In this document: positions 1 through 11,296 of the stretch, in pieces
How positions within the stretch are numbered: position 1 is the stretch's first letter
Layout of the letters: each line of letters starts with the position of its first letter
DNA from: Ideonella sp.
Lineage (GTDB): Bacteria; Pseudomonadota; Gammaproteobacteria; Burkholderiales; Burkholderiaceae_C
DNA: 64,000 nucleotides
Reading direction: 5' to 3'
Assembly (NCBI GenBank): GCA_015075545.1
Contig: JABTUC010000002.1
Location: forward strand, 62,001 to 126,000
Made by a program: the position numbers and the translations under genes
The notes under the pieces: model-generated
The model's input: the letters and a program-made list of their open reading frames with translations, nothing else
The model's database searches: none
What the model was told of the DNA's origin: nothing

Positions 1-556
1 CGCGCTGGTGGTCAGCCAGGACCGCCTGTGCGACCCTTCCTTCGCGTGGCCGATGCTGCGCGACTACCAGAAGCACCGCATCTGCACCCTGCTCGATCCG
101 ACCACCGACCCGCTGGGCAAGGGCTTTCACATCATCCAGGGAATGATCGCCATCGGTTCGGGCGGCGTCACCGGCAAGGGCTTCATGAACGGCACGCAGA
201 CGCACCTGGAGTTCATCCCCGAGCGCACCACCGATTTCATCTTCGCCGCCTTCGGCGAGGAGTTCGGCCTGCTCGGTGCGGTGGGCCTGCTGATCGGCCT
301 CACGCTGCTGATCCTGCGCGGGCTGATGATCGCCGCCGAGGCGCCCACGGTGTTCGCGCGGCTGCTGGCGGGCGCCATCACGCTCAGCTTCTTCACCTAT
401 GCTTTCGTCAACATGGGCATGGTCAGCGGCGTGTTGCCGGTGGTGGGCATTCCGCTGCCGTTCATCAGTTACGGCGGCACCGCGATGGTCACGCTCGGGC
501 TCGGGCTCGGGCTGCTGATGTCGATTGCGCGCAGCCGCCCGCTGATGCGCAGCTGA
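1..556 (+). CDS. rodA: Rod-shape peptidoglycan glycosyltransferase RodA (C-terminal part)
   Basis: SEDS-family glycosyltransferase that polymerises lipid II for lateral wall growth together with a class B PBP, in the inner membrane. Only the last 184 codons are inside the window, in the frame starting at base 2; the N-terminal half lies upstream. The visible part has the long periplasmic loop and the terminal helices ending in the conserved [12 protein letters not shown] stretch, which is diagnostic of RodA/FtsW. RodA is preferred over FtsW because the loop pattern ([19 protein letters not shown]) and the very short tail after the last helix are RodA-like. Its TGA shares one base with the ATG of the next gene, so the two are probably co-translated. 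Confidence 0.9.
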   Translation, partial: ALVVSQDRLCDPSFAWPMLRDYQKHRICTLLDPTTDPLGKGFHIIQGMIAIGSGGVTGKGFMNGTQTHLEFIPERTTDFIFAAFGEEFGLLGAVGLLIGLTLLILRGLMIAAEAPTVFARLLAGAITLSFFTYAFVNMGMVSGVLPVVGIPLPFISYGGTAMVTLGLGLGLLMSIARSRPLMRS

Positions 557-1464
557 TGGCAGGCGTCGTGGGCCGCGAAGCGGCCGCGGTCGGCGTGATC
601 GGCGTTGGCAACATGGGGTCGGCGATGGCGCTGCGGCTGCTCGAATGCGGGCATCGTGTCGTCGTGCGCGACATCCGGCCCGAGGCGCAGGCTGCCGCCG
701 TCGCTGCCGGCGCCGCGGCATCGCCCGACTGCGCCACGCTGGCGCGGCGCTGCGGCTTGTCGATCGTGGCGGTGGTCGACGCGGCGCAGTGCGAGGCGGT
801 GCTGTTCGGCGAACGCGGCGTCTGCCAGGGCCTGCGCGGCGACGCGGCGGTGATGATCTGCTCGACCATCGGACCGCACGACGTGGAGTCGCTGGCGGAT
901 CGGCTGGCCGCGCTGAACGTGCCTTGCATCGATGCCCCGGTCTCCGGCGGCCCGTCGCGCGCACGCGAGGGTACGATGAGCCTGATGGTCGCCTGCGCCG
1001 ACGCGGTGTTCGAGCGCCACCGGCCCGTGCTGCACGACCTGTCGTCGAGCCTGGTGCGATTGGGCGAGCGCATCGGCGATGGCGCTCGCACCAAGCTGGT
1101 CAACAACCTGCTGGCGGCGGTGAATCTGGCGGGGGCCGCCGAGGCGATGGCGTTGGCCGAGCGCCTCGGGCTCGATGCGCAGCGCACGCTGCAGGTGTTC
1201 GAGCGGTCGAGCGCGCAGAGCTGGATCGGCAGCGATCGGCTGCGGCGCGCGCTGGCCGATGATTTCGAACCACGAGCGCACACCAGCCTGCTGGCCAAGG
1301 ACACAGCGTTGGCGGTCGCGATGGCCGCCGGCGCCGGCGTGCGGCCCCCGCTGGGGGCCGGCGCGCAGGAACTGTTCGCGCAGGCCTGCGCGCAGGGTCT
1401 GGCATCGCTCGACGACGCCAGCTTGCTGACGCTGATGCGTCGACGCTTCGCCAGCGATTGTTGA
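556..1464 (+). CDS. NAD(P)-dependent beta-hydroxyacid dehydrogenase family protein
   Basis: 302-residue member of the 3-hydroxyisobutyrate dehydrogenase / tartronate semialdehyde reductase / threonate dehydrogenase family, predicted to be a soluble NAD(P)-dependent oxidoreductase. The N-terminal Rossmann motif GVIGVGNMG lies at residues 13-21, the substrate-binding signature DAPVSGGP around 127-134, and the catalytic lysine is K180 in KLVNN. The C-terminal half is the all-helical domain of the family. The start chosen is the ATG that overlaps the rodA stop codon; an open frame continues further upstream but only as a shadow of rodA. The exact substrate cannot be read from the sequence, and no catabolic operon surrounds it. 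Confidence 0.85.
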   Translation: MAGVVGREAAAVGVIGVGNMGSAMALRLLECGHRVVVRDIRPEAQAAAVAAGAAASPDCATLARRCGLSIVAVVDAAQCEAVLFGERGVCQGLRGDAAVMICSTIGPHDVESLADRLAALNVPCIDAPVSGGPSRAREGTMSLMVACADAVFERHRPVLHDLSSSLVRLGERIGDGARTKLVNNLLAAVNLAGAAEAMALAERLGLDAQRTLQVFERSSAQSWIGSDRLRRALADDFEPRAHTSLLAKDTALAVAMAAGAGVRPPLGAGAQELFAQACAQGLASLDDASLLTLMRRRFASDC

Positions 1465-1542
1465 GGTCGACGCCGGCCTGCGCCCAAGACGCTTTCGCGG
1501 CGACGACGAAGACTGCAGGCGCGCTGGCGCAAGGATGCGGCA

Positions 1543-3057
1543 TCAACCGGCTGCAGCGGCCAGCGCGAAGCGCAGCGTGAACAGCGCACCCGGCCCCTGG
1601 CCGGGCGCGGCGGCGCGCACCCGCGCCTCGCCGACGGTGACGGTGCTGTCGTGCCGGGTCGCGATCTCCTTGACGATCGCCAGCCCGAGGCCGCTGCCGT
1701 CGGCCTCGTTGTCGAGCGCGCGATAGAACGGCCGGAACACCAGTTCACGCTCGCCTTCGGCGATGCCGGGGCCGGTATCTTCGACCTGCAGCACGACCAC
1801 CTGCCCGAACGGGTCGGGCGTGACGCGCACGGTCACCACGCCGCCGCCGGGGGTGTAGCGCAGCGCGTTATCGACCAGATTGCGGATCAGCTCGCGCATC
1901 AGCAGCGGCTGGCCGAGGATGCGGGTGGCGCCGTCGTCGTCCTCGGGGCCTTCGTAGCCGAGGTCGATGCGCTTGTCCATCGCGCGCGGCACGAAGTCGC
2001 GCACCACCTCGCGCGCCAGCCGCGCCAGCCGCACCTCCTGCAGGCGGACGGCCGACGCCTTGTCGTCGGCATGCGCCATCGCCAACAACTGGTTGACCAT
2101 GTGCGCGGCACGCTGACTGGCGTGCGCGATCTGCTGCAACGAGCGCTTCAGTGCACGCGCATCCTGCTGTCCGGCATCGATCTCGCGCTGCGCCAGTTCG
2201 GCCTGCGTGCGCAGGCCCGCCAGCGGCGTCTTCAACTGGTGGGCGGCGTCGGCGAGGAAATGCTTCTGCGCGCCGATCGAGCGATCCAGCCGCGCCAGCA
2301 GCTCGTTGATCGCCTGCACCAGCGGCGCCACCTCGAGCGGTGCGTCGCGCTCGTCGATCGGGCTCAGGTCCTCGCTGTGCCGGCGGCGGATGCGCTGCTG
2401 CAGCTCGTTCAGCGGCGCGAGGCCACGCTCGAGCGCGAACCACACCAGCACCACCGCCAGCGGCAGGATCACGTACTGCGGGAAGATCACGCCCTTGATG
2501 ATCTCGGCGGCCAGCCGCGAGCGTTTGCCCAGCGTCTCGGCCACCAGCACGAGCGCCGGCGCGTCGGTGCGCTTGTCGAGGGCCGGCACGCGCAGATAGG
2601 CCACGCGCACCGGCTCGCCGTGCACCTGATCGTCGTGGAAGAGCAGCTCGTGCAAGGCGGGCTGCTCGTCGGGCACCGGCAGCTCGCTGTCGCCCGCCAC
2701 GTGCTCGCCGCGGGCGCCGAGCACGCGGAAGTAGACGCGGTCGGTGTCGTCGGCGTGCAGCATGCTGGCGGTGATCTCGGGCTGGCGCAGGCTGACGCGG
2801 CTCGGCATATCGGGGCCGACCCGTTCGAACACCACCTGCCGTGCCACCGCGCGCGCCATCTCGCCGAGTTCGCGGTCGAAAGGCTGATGGGCGAGCCGCT
2901 CGGCGGCGACATAGGTCAGGGCCAGGCTCAGCGGCCACAGCAGCAGCAGCGGCACCAGCATCCAGTCGACGATCTCGCCGAACAGCGACCGCGGCTCGGG
3001 CGGGAACAAACGCAACTTCAAGCGGCCCTCCGGGCTGGCGGCGCTGGCGATCGGCAC
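1543..3057 (-). CDS. Sensor histidine kinase, TctE/QseC-like
   Basis: 504-residue inner-membrane sensor kinase. Two hydrophobic segments (about residues 32-51 and 190-208) bracket a periplasmic domain of about 140 residues of the kind found in TctE-type kinases. Then come a linker, the dimerisation/phosphoacceptor motif with H273 (AAHQLKTPLAG), an N-box (NLVDNALRYTP) and G-boxes (DTGPGIAEGE, GSGLGLAIV). It starts at a GTG 6 bases after the stop of its response regulator, so the two form an operon with the regulator first. TctDE controls tricarboxylate uptake in Salmonella, but no tct transporter genes are adjacent here, so the signal is unknown. Confidence 0.88.
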   Translation of the reverse strand: MPIASAASPEGRLKLRLFPPEPRSLFGEIVDWMLVPLLLLWPLSLALTYVAAERLAHQPFDRELGEMARAVARQVVFERVGPDMPSRVSLRQPEITASMLHADDTDRVYFRVLGARGEHVAGDSELPVPDEQPALHELLFHDDQVHGEPVRVAYLRVPALDKRTDAPALVLVAETLGKRSRLAAEIIKGVIFPQYVILPLAVVLVWFALERGLAPLNELQQRIRRRHSEDLSPIDERDAPLEVAPLVQAINELLARLDRSIGAQKHFLADAAHQLKTPLAGLRTQAELAQREIDAGQQDARALKRSLQQIAHASQRAAHMVNQLLAMAHADDKASAVRLQEVRLARLAREVVRDFVPRAMDKRIDLGYEGPEDDDGATRILGQPLLMRELIRNLVDNALRYTPGGGVVTVRVTPDPFGQVVVLQVEDTGPGIAEGERELVFRPFYRALDNEADGSGLGLAIVKEIATRHDSTVTVGEARVRAAAPGQGPGALFTLRFALAAAAG

Positions 3058-3063
3058 CGCCGC

Positions 3064-3735
3064 TCAGGGCGCGATCTTCTCGAGGCAGTAGCCCAGGCCG
3101 CGCACGGTGGCGATGTGGATCGGGCCCTGCTCGATCTTCTTGCGCAGGCGATGGACATAGACCTCGATCGCGTTGCTGCTGACCTCGTCGCCCCATTGGC
3201 ACAGCCGCTCGACGAGCTGGTCCTTGCTGACCAGCCGGCCAGCGCGCTGCAGCAGCACCTCGAGCAGCGACAGCTCGCGCGCCGACAGCTCGACCAGTTG
3301 ATCGTGGATATAGGCCACGCGGCCGCCGGCGTCGAAGGTCAGCGGGCCATGGCGGATCACGCTGCTGGCCGAACCCAGGCCGCGGCGCGTCAGCGCGCGC
3401 ACCCGTGCCTCGAGCTCTTGCAGCGAGAACGGCTTGGCCATGTAGTCGTCGGCACCGAGGTCGAGCCCCTTGACGCGCTGTTCGATGCTGTCGGCCGCGG
3501 TCAGGATCAGCACTGGCAGCGCCGTGCCGCGCGCGCGCAGCTTGCGCAGCACGTCGAAGCCGTGCAGCTTGGGCAGGCCGAGATCGAGGATCAACAGGTC
3601 GAAATCGTGTGCCGCCAGCGCGGCATCGGCCTCGGTGCCCGAGCCGACCCGGTCGACCGCGTAGCCCGATGCGCGCAGCGCGCGCAGCAGGCCATCGGCC
3701 AGCACCTGGTCGTCTTCGGCAATCAGGATGCGCAT
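3064..3735 (-). CDS. OmpR-family response regulator, TctD/QseB-like
   Basis: 223-residue two-domain regulator. The receiver domain has acidic residues E7, D8 and D9, phosphoacceptor D51 (LILDLGLP) and the conserved lysine in AKPFSL. The C-terminal winged-helix DNA-binding domain ends in the YVHRLRKKI and VRGLGYCL motifs. The ATG at 3735 is preferred over a GTG six bases upstream because a GGGGAG ribosome-binding site sits five bases before it, too close for the GTG. It is transcribed together with the downstream kinase and divergently from recA. Confidence 0.9.
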   Translation of the reverse strand: MRILIAEDDQVLADGLLRALRASGYAVDRVGSGTEADAALAAHDFDLLILDLGLPKLHGFDVLRKLRARGTALPVLILTAADSIEQRVKGLDLGADDYMAKPFSLQELEARVRALTRRGLGSASSVIRHGPLTFDAGGRVAYIHDQLVELSARELSLLEVLLQRAGRLVSKDQLVERLCQWGDEVSSNAIEVYVHRLRKKIEQGPIHIATVRGLGYCLEKIAP

Positions 3736-3843
3736 CGGCACTCCCCGCTCGCGGCCCCGCGCGTGACGGGCCGAATTCTAGATTTGCCCGCCATCGGCGC
3801 CCGCCGGGCGCGCATCGAAGGAAGACGAGTTCGGCGCCGGGTA

Positions 3844-3874
3844 CTGTACAAACATCCAGCTAGACTGTCATAAT
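3844..3874 (+). promoter_or_regulatory. Probable LexA (SOS) box and sigma-70 promoter of recA
   Basis: The sequence CTGTACAAACATCCAG at 3844-3859 matches the proteobacterial LexA operator CTGT-N8-ACAG with one mismatch in the second half-site. It overlaps a possible -35 element (TGTACA, 3845-3850), 18 bases before a good -10 element (CATAAT, 3869-3874). This arrangement, with LexA covering the -35 region of recA, is the one known from other proteobacteria. No binding data are implied. Confidence 0.65.
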
Positions 3875-3900
3875 GCGCCGCAACTCCCAGGAGACCCCCG

Positions 3901-4938
<1,038 letters not shown>

Positions 4939-4964
4939 GGCTCGCACATGCCGCATGCAGGGGG

Positions 4965-4984
4965 CGCCCGCGGTAGCGCGGGCG
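4965..4984 (+). terminator. Hairpin between recA and recX (attenuator-like)
   Basis: A perfect 8-bp GC stem (CGCCCGCG / CGCGGGCG) with a GTAG tetraloop lies 26 bases after the recA stop and before recX. There is no real T-run (GCTTGCC follows), so it should be a partial terminator at most. In Escherichia coli an intrinsic terminator between recA and recX limits recX expression to read-through transcripts; this hairpin is placed to do the same. Confidence 0.5.
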
Positions 4985-5003
4985 GCTTGCCGCGCCGCCT
5001 TCG

Positions 5004-5477
5004 ATGGGCTCGCTCGACACGCCGACTCGCGGCCTGTCGCTGAAGGCGCGCGCGCTGCGCTGGCTGTCGCAGCGCGAGCACAGCCGGCACGAATTGCGCG
5101 CCAAGCTGCTGCGCGCAGGCGATGCCGATGCCACCGCAGTCGAGGCGCTGCTCGATCAACTGGTCGCGCAGGGCCACCTGAGCGACGCCCGCTTCGTCGA
5201 ATCGCGCGTGTACGCCCGGCAGGCCCGCTTCGGTAATCGCCGCATCGAACACGAGCTACGCCGGCAGGGTGTTTCGCCGGAGCCCGAACTGCGCCAACAA
5301 CTGCGGGCCACCGAGCTGGCGCGTGCGCGCGAGGTCTGGCGCAAGAAGTTCGGCGGCCTGCCTGCAGCCGACGCTGCCGGCAGGGCCCGGCAGGCCCGCT
5401 TCCTCGCGGCGCGCGGCTTCTCGGCCGAGGTGGTGCGCAAGGTGGTCGCGGGCGGGCTGGACGACGAGTTGGCCTGA
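5004..5477 (+). CDS. recX: Regulatory protein RecX
   Basis: 157-residue RecX, a small helical protein that binds RecA filaments and inhibits their extension. Three-helix RecX repeats are recognisable: LKARALRWLSQREHSRHEL near the N-terminus, then ALLDQLVAQGHLSDARFVES, with FGNRRIEHELRRQGV in the middle. Its position directly after recA is the classical one. No strong ribosome-binding site is visible before the ATG, consistent with low, read-through expression behind the intergenic hairpin. Confidence 0.92.
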   Translation: MGSLDTPTRGLSLKARALRWLSQREHSRHELRAKLLRAGDADATAVEALLDQLVAQGHLSDARFVESRVYARQARFGNRRIEHELRRQGVSPEPELRQQLRATELARAREVWRKKFGGLPAADAAGRARQARFLAARGFSAEVVRKVVAGGLDDELA

Positions 5478-5615
5478 TGGCGCAGACGCAGCGCGGCGCC
5501 AGAGTGTTTTGACCGCGGCACGCAGACCCGCGTGCTAAATTGCGCGCAGCCCGGGCCCTGAGCGTGCCCCGGCGTCACGTCCAGCGACGCCAGGCCGCCA
5601 ACACCAGCCGACCGC

Positions 5616-6776
5616 ATGAAGATCCACGAATACCAAGGCAAGGAGTTGCTGCGCAACTTCGAGGTTCCGGTGCCGCGCGGCTACCCCGCCTTCAATGTTC
5701 GCGAGGCCACCGAGGCGGCGCAGCGCCTGGGCGGCAAGGTGTGGGTGGTCAAGGCGCAGATCCATGCCGGTGGGCGCGGCAAGGGCGGCGGCGTCAAGCT
5801 CGCACGCTCGCTCGACGAGGTGACGACGCTGGCCGGCCAGATGCTCGGCATGCAGTTGGTCACCCACCAGACCGGAGCGCACGGCCAGAAGGTGCGGCGC
5901 CTGCTCGTCGAAGAAGGCGCCGACATCCGCAAGGAGTACTACGTCGCCGTGCTGACCGATCGCGCCACGCAGAAGGTGGTGCTGATGGGCAGCTCCGAAG
6001 GCGGCATGGACATCGAGCAGGTGGCGCACGACACGCCCGAGAAGATCATCAAGGTGTTCATCGATCCGCTGGCCGGCCTCGGCGATGCGCAGGCGGGCGA
6101 GCTGGCGCGCGGCATCGGCGTGCCGGCGCCGTCGCAACCGCAGGCGGCGGTGCTGCTGAAGAACCTGTACCGCTGCTACATGGAGACCGACGCCACGCTG
6201 ACCGAGATCAACCCGCTGATCCTCGAGGGCAACGGCGAGTTGAAGGCGCTCGACGCGAAGTTCAACTTCGACGCCAACGCGCTGTTCCGCCACCCCGAGA
6301 TCGTCGCCTACCGCGACCTCGACGAGGAGGATCCGGCCGAGGTCGAGGCCAGCAAGTTCGACCTCAGCTACATCAGCCTCGACGGCAACATCGGCTGCCT
6401 CGTCAACGGCGCCGGTCTCGCGATGGCGACGATGGACACCATCAAGCTGTTCGGCGGCGAGCCCGCCAACTTCCTCGATGTCGGCGGCGGCGCCAGCGCC
6501 GAGAAGGTGACCGAGGCCTTCAAGATCATGCTGCGCAACCGCCACGTGAAGGGCATCCTGGTCAACATCTTCGGCGGCATCATGCGCTGCGACACCATTG
6601 CCGAGGGGGTGGTCGCCGCCTGCAAGGCGGTCAACCTCACGGTGCCGCTGGTGGTGCGCATGAAGGGCACCAACGAAGACCTCGGCAAGCAGCTGCTCGC
6701 GCGATCCGGGCTGCCGATCATCAGCGCCGACACCATGGCCGAAGCCGCCACCAAGATCGTCGCGGCCGTGCGCTGA
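5616..6776 (+). CDS. sucC: Succinate-CoA ligase (ADP-forming), beta subunit
   Basis: 386-residue beta subunit of succinyl-CoA synthetase, which couples succinyl-CoA cleavage to nucleotide triphosphate formation in the TCA cycle. It begins [15 protein letters not shown] as in the family, has the ATP-grasp fold with the [10 protein letters not shown] nucleotide loop, and ends with the ligase-CoA domain ([21 protein letters not shown]). The neighbouring sucD encodes the alpha subunit 15 bases downstream. A TTGACC (5509-5514) with TAAAT at 5536-5540 upstream might be promoter elements, but their spacing of about 21 is poor. Confidence 0.97.
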   Translation: MKIHEYQGKELLRNFEVPVPRGYPAFNVREATEAAQRLGGKVWVVKAQIHAGGRGKGGGVKLARSLDEVTTLAGQMLGMQLVTHQTGAHGQKVRRLLVEEGADIRKEYYVAVLTDRATQKVVLMGSSEGGMDIEQVAHDTPEKIIKVFIDPLAGLGDAQAGELARGIGVPAPSQPQAAVLLKNLYRCYMETDATLTEINPLILEGNGELKALDAKFNFDANALFRHPEIVAYRDLDEEDPAEVEASKFDLSYISLDGNIGCLVNGAGLAMATMDTIKLFGGEPANFLDVGGGASAEKVTEAFKIMLRNRHVKGILVNIFGGIMRCDTIAEGVVAACKAVNLTVPLVVRMKGTNEDLGKQLLARSGLPIISADTMAEAATKIVAAVR

Positions 6777-6791
6777 CCAGCGAAGGGCGAG

Positions 6792-7685
6792 ATGAGCATC
6801 CTGATCGACCAGAACACCCGCGTCATCACGCAGGGCATCACCGGCAAGACCGGGCAGTTCCACACGCGGGGCTGCCGCGACTACGCCAATGGCAAGGCCT
6901 GCTTCGTCGCCGGCGTCAACCCCAAGCGCGCGGGCGAGCAATTCGAGGGCATCCCCATCTACGCCAGCGTGGCCGAAGCCAAGTCGGCCACCGGCGCCAC
7001 CGTCAGTGTGATCTACGTGCCGCCCGCCGGTGCCGCCGACGCGATCTGGGAGGCGGTGAGCGCCGACCTCGACCTCGTGATCTGCATCACCGAGGGTATT
7101 CCGGTGCGCGACATGCTGATGGTGCGCAACCGCATGAAGGCGCGCGAGGCCGCCGGCGGCAAGAAGACGCTGCTGCTGGGGCCCAACTGCCCGGGCCTGA
7201 TCACGCCCGAGCAGATCAAGATCGGCATCATGCCGGGCCACGTCCACCGCAAGGGCCGTGTCGGCGTGGTGTCGCGTTCGGGCACGCTCACCTACGAGGC
7301 GGTGGCCCAGCTCACCGAGATCGGCCTTGGCCAGTCGAGCGCGGTGGGCATCGGTGGCGACCCGATCAACGGATTGAAGCATCTCGACGTCATGAAGCTG
7401 TTCAACGACGATCCGGGTACCGACGCCGTGATCATGATCGGCGAGATCGGCGGCCCCGACGAAGCCGACGCCGCGCGCTGGTGCAAGGCCAACATGAAAA
7501 AACCGATCGTCGGCTTCATCGCCGGCGTGACGGCGCCCGCGGGCAAGCGCATGGGGCACGCCGGTGCGCTGATCTCCGGTGGCGCCGACACCGCCGAGGC
7601 CAAGCTGGCGGTGATGGAGGAGTGCGGCTTCAAGGTGACGCGCAACCCCAGCGAGATGGGGCGCCTGCTGAAGACGCTGCTTTGA
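6792..7685 (+). CDS. sucD: Succinate-CoA ligase, alpha subunit
   Basis: 297-residue alpha subunit. The N-terminal CoA-binding Rossmann domain starts [21 protein letters not shown]. The phosphohistidine that carries the high-energy phosphate is H256 in GHAGALISG, and the SRSGTLTYE block lies at 161-169. Start is supported by GAAGGGCGAG immediately upstream. It forms a two-gene operon with sucC. The recA-recX-sucC-sucD-terC order is recurrent in Burkholderiales. Confidence 0.97.
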   Translation: MSILIDQNTRVITQGITGKTGQFHTRGCRDYANGKACFVAGVNPKRAGEQFEGIPIYASVAEAKSATGATVSVIYVPPAGAADAIWEAVSADLDLVICITEGIPVRDMLMVRNRMKAREAAGGKKTLLLGPNCPGLITPEQIKIGIMPGHVHRKGRVGVVSRSGTLTYEAVAQLTEIGLGQSSAVGIGGDPINGLKHLDVMKLFNDDPGTDAVIMIGEIGGPDEADAARWCKANMKKPIVGFIAGVTAPAGKRMGHAGALISGGADTAEAKLAVMEECGFKVTRNPSEMGRLLKTLL

Positions 7686-7808
7686 CGCTGCGGCCCGCGG
7701 CGCGCGAGACACAGCGCGTTCGTGGTTGCCCGCAGCGTCGGCCCCGCTGCGCGACCGTACACTGGCTCGCGCCGACTGCCGCCACACCGACAACAACACG
7801 GAAACCGC

Positions 7809-8498
7809 ATGGAGTTCACCTCGGCTGCGTTCTGGGCGGCGCTAGGCTCGATCATCTGGGTCAACATCATCCTGTCGGGCGACAACGCGGTGGTGATCGC
7901 GCTGGCCGCTCGCTCGCTGCCGCAGCGCCAGCAGAAGCAGGCCATCTTCTGGGGCAGCGCCGCCGCGATCGTGATGCGCGTGGTGCTGACGATCATCGCC
8001 GTCGAGATGCTGAAATGGCCGTGGCTGAAGATCGTCGGCGCGCTGCTGCTGCTGTACATCGGCGTCTCGCTGATGCTGGAAGACGACGACGAGGAAGCCG
8101 ACGCCGGCAGCCAGGGCGGGGGCCTGTTGATTGCCATTCGCACCATCCTGATCGCCGACCTGGTGATGAGCCTCGACAACGTGCTCGCGGTGGCTGCGGC
8201 GGCCAAGGGCGACGTGCCGCTGCTGGTGATCGGTCTGGCGCTGAGCATCCCGCTGATCATCTTCGGCAGCACCTTGCTGCTGAAGGTGATGGAGCGCTTT
8301 CCGATCATCATCGTCGCTGGCGCCGGGCTGCTCGGCTTCCTCGCCGGCGAGATGTTCCTGACCGACCCGGCTTTGGTCGCGCGCATCGGCGAACTACCGC
8401 ACTGGCAGGTCAACCTGGGCGGCGCGATCGGTGCGTTGCTGGTGGTGGCGCTCGGCTGGTTGCTGCAGCGCCGGCGCGAGCGGCGCAAGCTGACCTGA
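7809..8498 (+). CDS. TerC-family integral membrane protein
   Basis: 229-residue polytopic membrane protein (PF03741, YjbE type). About seven hydrophobic segments are visible, with the paired family signatures [11 protein letters not shown] (residues 20-30) and [11 protein letters not shown] in the second half; the intramembrane Asp residues are thought to bind a metal ion. An acidic cytoplasmic loop (DDDEEAD) separates the halves. Members are implicated in tellurite resistance or in loading Mn/Ca onto exported proteins, but the role here is unproven. The ATG at 7809 is used; a frame extending upstream to 7722 looks non-coding. Confidence 0.85.
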   Translation: MEFTSAAFWAALGSIIWVNIILSGDNAVVIALAARSLPQRQQKQAIFWGSAAAIVMRVVLTIIAVEMLKWPWLKIVGALLLLYIGVSLMLEDDDEEADAGSQGGGLLIAIRTILIADLVMSLDNVLAVAAAAKGDVPLLVIGLALSIPLIIFGSTLLLKVMERFPIIIVAGAGLLGFLAGEMFLTDPALVARIGELPHWQVNLGGAIGALLVVALGWLLQRRRERRKLT

Positions 8499-8534
8499 GA
8501 CGCCCACAATTTGCGGGCGCGCCCACGATCTGCG

Positions 8535-9437
<903 letters not shown>

Positions 9438-9520
9438 TCCGGCACCTTCGCGCGCGCTGGAGCGAGGTCGAACCGAGGCACAATCGGCAGCCGATCGCCG
9501 CCCGCGAAGAGAGCCCGCGC

Positions 9521-10321
9521 TTGACTGCCGCCGCCATCACGTTCGAGTACTTCCACGCGGTGGACGCCGGGCGGGCGCGCTCGAACAACGAGGATTCGGT
9601 CGAAGTCGACGCCGAGAACGCGCTGGCCGTGCTGGCCGACGGCATGGGCGGCTACAACGCCGGCGAGGTGGCCAGCACGATGGCCACCTCGTTCATCAAG
9701 ACCGAGCTCGGCCGCTGGCTGCACGAGGCGATGGGGCACGCCACCGACACCGAGATCCGGCGCGCGATGGACATCTGTGTCGACAACGCCAACCGCGCGA
9801 TCTTCAACGCCGCCAACTCCAACCCGCAATACGCCGGCATGGGCACGACGCTGGTGGTGGCGGTGTTCCGCGACTCGCGGCTGCTGCTCGGCCACGTGGG
9901 CGACTCGCGCGCCTACCGCTGGCGCGGCGGACGGCTGTCGCAGATCACACGCGACCACTCGCTGCTGCAGGAACAGATCGACGCCGGCTTGATCACCGCC
10001 GAGCAGGCGATCTTCTCGGCCAACAAGAACCTGGTGACCCGCGCCGTCGGTGTCGAGGACACCGTGCTGCTGGAAACCCATCTGCACGAAGTGCAGATGG
10101 GTGATGTCTACCTGATGTGCTCCGACGGCTTGTCCGACATGGTCGACGACGCCGCGATCGCACAGTTGCTGCAGACCCACGAGTCGATCGAATCGGCAGG
10201 GCCCGCGCTGATGGAAGCGGCCAACGAAGCCGGCGGAAAGGATAATATCTCGCTCATTCTGGTCCGCGCTGCCGGGGGTCCAGGAGGCACGGGGCGTTCG
10301 TGGTGGCCGTTCAAGCGTTGA
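9521..10321 (+). CDS. PP2C-family protein serine/threonine phosphatase
   Basis: 266-residue phosphatase of the PPM/PP2C (Stp) family, expected to use two metal ions to dephosphorylate Ser/Thr. It has GRARSNNEDS near the N-terminus, the metal-binding LADGMGGYNAGE, the HVGDSRAYRWRGG block, the MCSDGLSDMVDD motif and the final GGKDNISLILV. I place the start at TTG 9521, eight bases after a GAAGAGAG ribosome-binding site, because homology begins just after it; an open frame extends far upstream inside the kinase gene but as a shadow. It probably shares a transcript with the kinase and the FHA gene. Confidence 0.88.
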   Translation: MTAAAITFEYFHAVDAGRARSNNEDSVEVDAENALAVLADGMGGYNAGEVASTMATSFIKTELGRWLHEAMGHATDTEIRRAMDICVDNANRAIFNAANSNPQYAGMGTTLVVAVFRDSRLLLGHVGDSRAYRWRGGRLSQITRDHSLLQEQIDAGLITAEQAIFSANKNLVTRAVGVEDTVLLETHLHEVQMGDVYLMCSDGLSDMVDDAAIAQLLQTHESIESAGPALMEAANEAGGKDNISLILVRAAGGPGGTGRSWWPFKR

Positions 10322-10377
10322 CCGGCCGGCGCGACGGCAGGCGTGGCAAGCGCGCGACCAATCGCTAGAGGAAGAGC

Positions 10378-11061
10378 ATGGGCAAGTTGGTGGTGTCGCT
10401 CGATGGCGTGGTCATCAAAGAGGTCCAGATCATCAAGGACAAGACCACGCTGGGCCGCCGGCCCTACAACGACATCGTGATCGACAACCTCGCGGTCAGC
10501 GGCGAGCACGCCGTGCTGCAGATGGTCGGCCAGGACGTCTTCATCGAGGACCTCAACAGCACCAACGGCACCTACATCAACGGCAAGGCCGTCAAGAAGC
10601 AACTGCTGGCGCACAACGACACCGTCGAGATCGGCAAGTACAAGATCAAGTACCTCGTCGAGGAAGGCGGCGACTACGAGAAGACGATGATCATGCGCCA
10701 GGGTGCCGCCGCCACCGCCGGCGCCGCGGGCGCGCCGGCGTTCTCGCAGACTTCGGGGATGGGCGCCAACTCGGGCTTCGGCACGCTGGGCGCGAGCGCC
10801 AACCCGGCGTCGATCAAGGTGCTCAATGGCGCCGCTGCCGGCCGCGAAGTGGCGCTGACCAAGGTGGTGACCACGGTCGGCAAGCCCGGCGTGCAGGTAG
10901 CTTCGATCACCAAGCGCCCCGGCGGCTACGTGATCGCCCACGTCGAGGGCACGCACCGGCCGGCGATCAACGGCACGCCGTTGACCGGCGACTCGGTGCA
11001 CCTGAAGAACGGCGACGTCATCGAGCTGGCCGGCACGCAGATGCAGTTCATTCAGGGCTGA
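10378..11061 (+). CDS. FHA-domain protein (phosphothreonine reader)
   Basis: 227 residues. The N-terminal canonical FHA domain has GRRPYNDIVI (26-35), the phosphothreonine-contacting S41 and H44 in SGEHAVL, and NSTNGTYING (60-69). A Gly/Ala-rich linker leads to a second, degenerate FHA-like half (VGKPG..., then NGTPL and LKNGDVIEL) lacking the SxxH motif. The linker contains DYEKTMIM with T103, a candidate site for the neighbouring kinase, by analogy with GarA/OdhI-type FHA proteins; that is inference. An AGGAAGAGC ribosome-binding site precedes the ATG. No T6SS genes are nearby. Confidence 0.88.
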   Translation: MGKLVVSLDGVVIKEVQIIKDKTTLGRRPYNDIVIDNLAVSGEHAVLQMVGQDVFIEDLNSTNGTYINGKAVKKQLLAHNDTVEIGKYKIKYLVEEGGDYEKTMIMRQGAAATAGAAGAPAFSQTSGMGANSGFGTLGASANPASIKVLNGAAAGREVALTKVVTTVGKPGVQVASITKRPGGYVIAHVEGTHRPAINGTPLTGDSVHLKNGDVIELAGTQMQFIQG

Positions 11062-11093
11062 CGCGGCGCACCGGAGGGCGTGACGTGACGCTT

Positions 11094-11109
11094 GTCACGG
11101 CTGCGCAAG
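11094..11109 (+). terminator. Hairpin after the FHA gene
   Basis: A perfect 6-bp stem CGTGAC/GTCACG with a GCTT loop lies 32 bases after the FHA stop codon. There is no T-run, so termination is uncertain; an operator half-site pair is an alternative. The rest of the 235-base gap up to the next gene shows nothing recognisable. Confidence 0.3.
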
Positions 11110-11296
11110 CGCCCGCACCGTGCCTGCAAGCATCGGCTCGGCGATTGTCAATTCCATGCCTTGCGAGGATCGACGCTGCACCGCACCATGCGTCTGACGG
11201 CGGGTTCGATCGCGCACGGCGCGCGACGGGCTGATCGTCGAGGCCTTCCACGACCGAGTCGATCCGTGCACGATGCGCACGGCTGAATCCCCGTCC

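Noticed and set aside
1651..3873. Long open frame on the plus strand opposite the TctDE-like genes (740 codons)
   Set aside because: It is antisense to two well-supported genes and its His/Arg/Ala-rich translation matches no family; such frames are common in high-GC DNA.
5509..5541. Sigma-70 promoter for sucC (TTGACC with TAAATT)
   Set aside because: The spacing of about 21 bases is outside the usual 16-19, so it is not listed as a feature.
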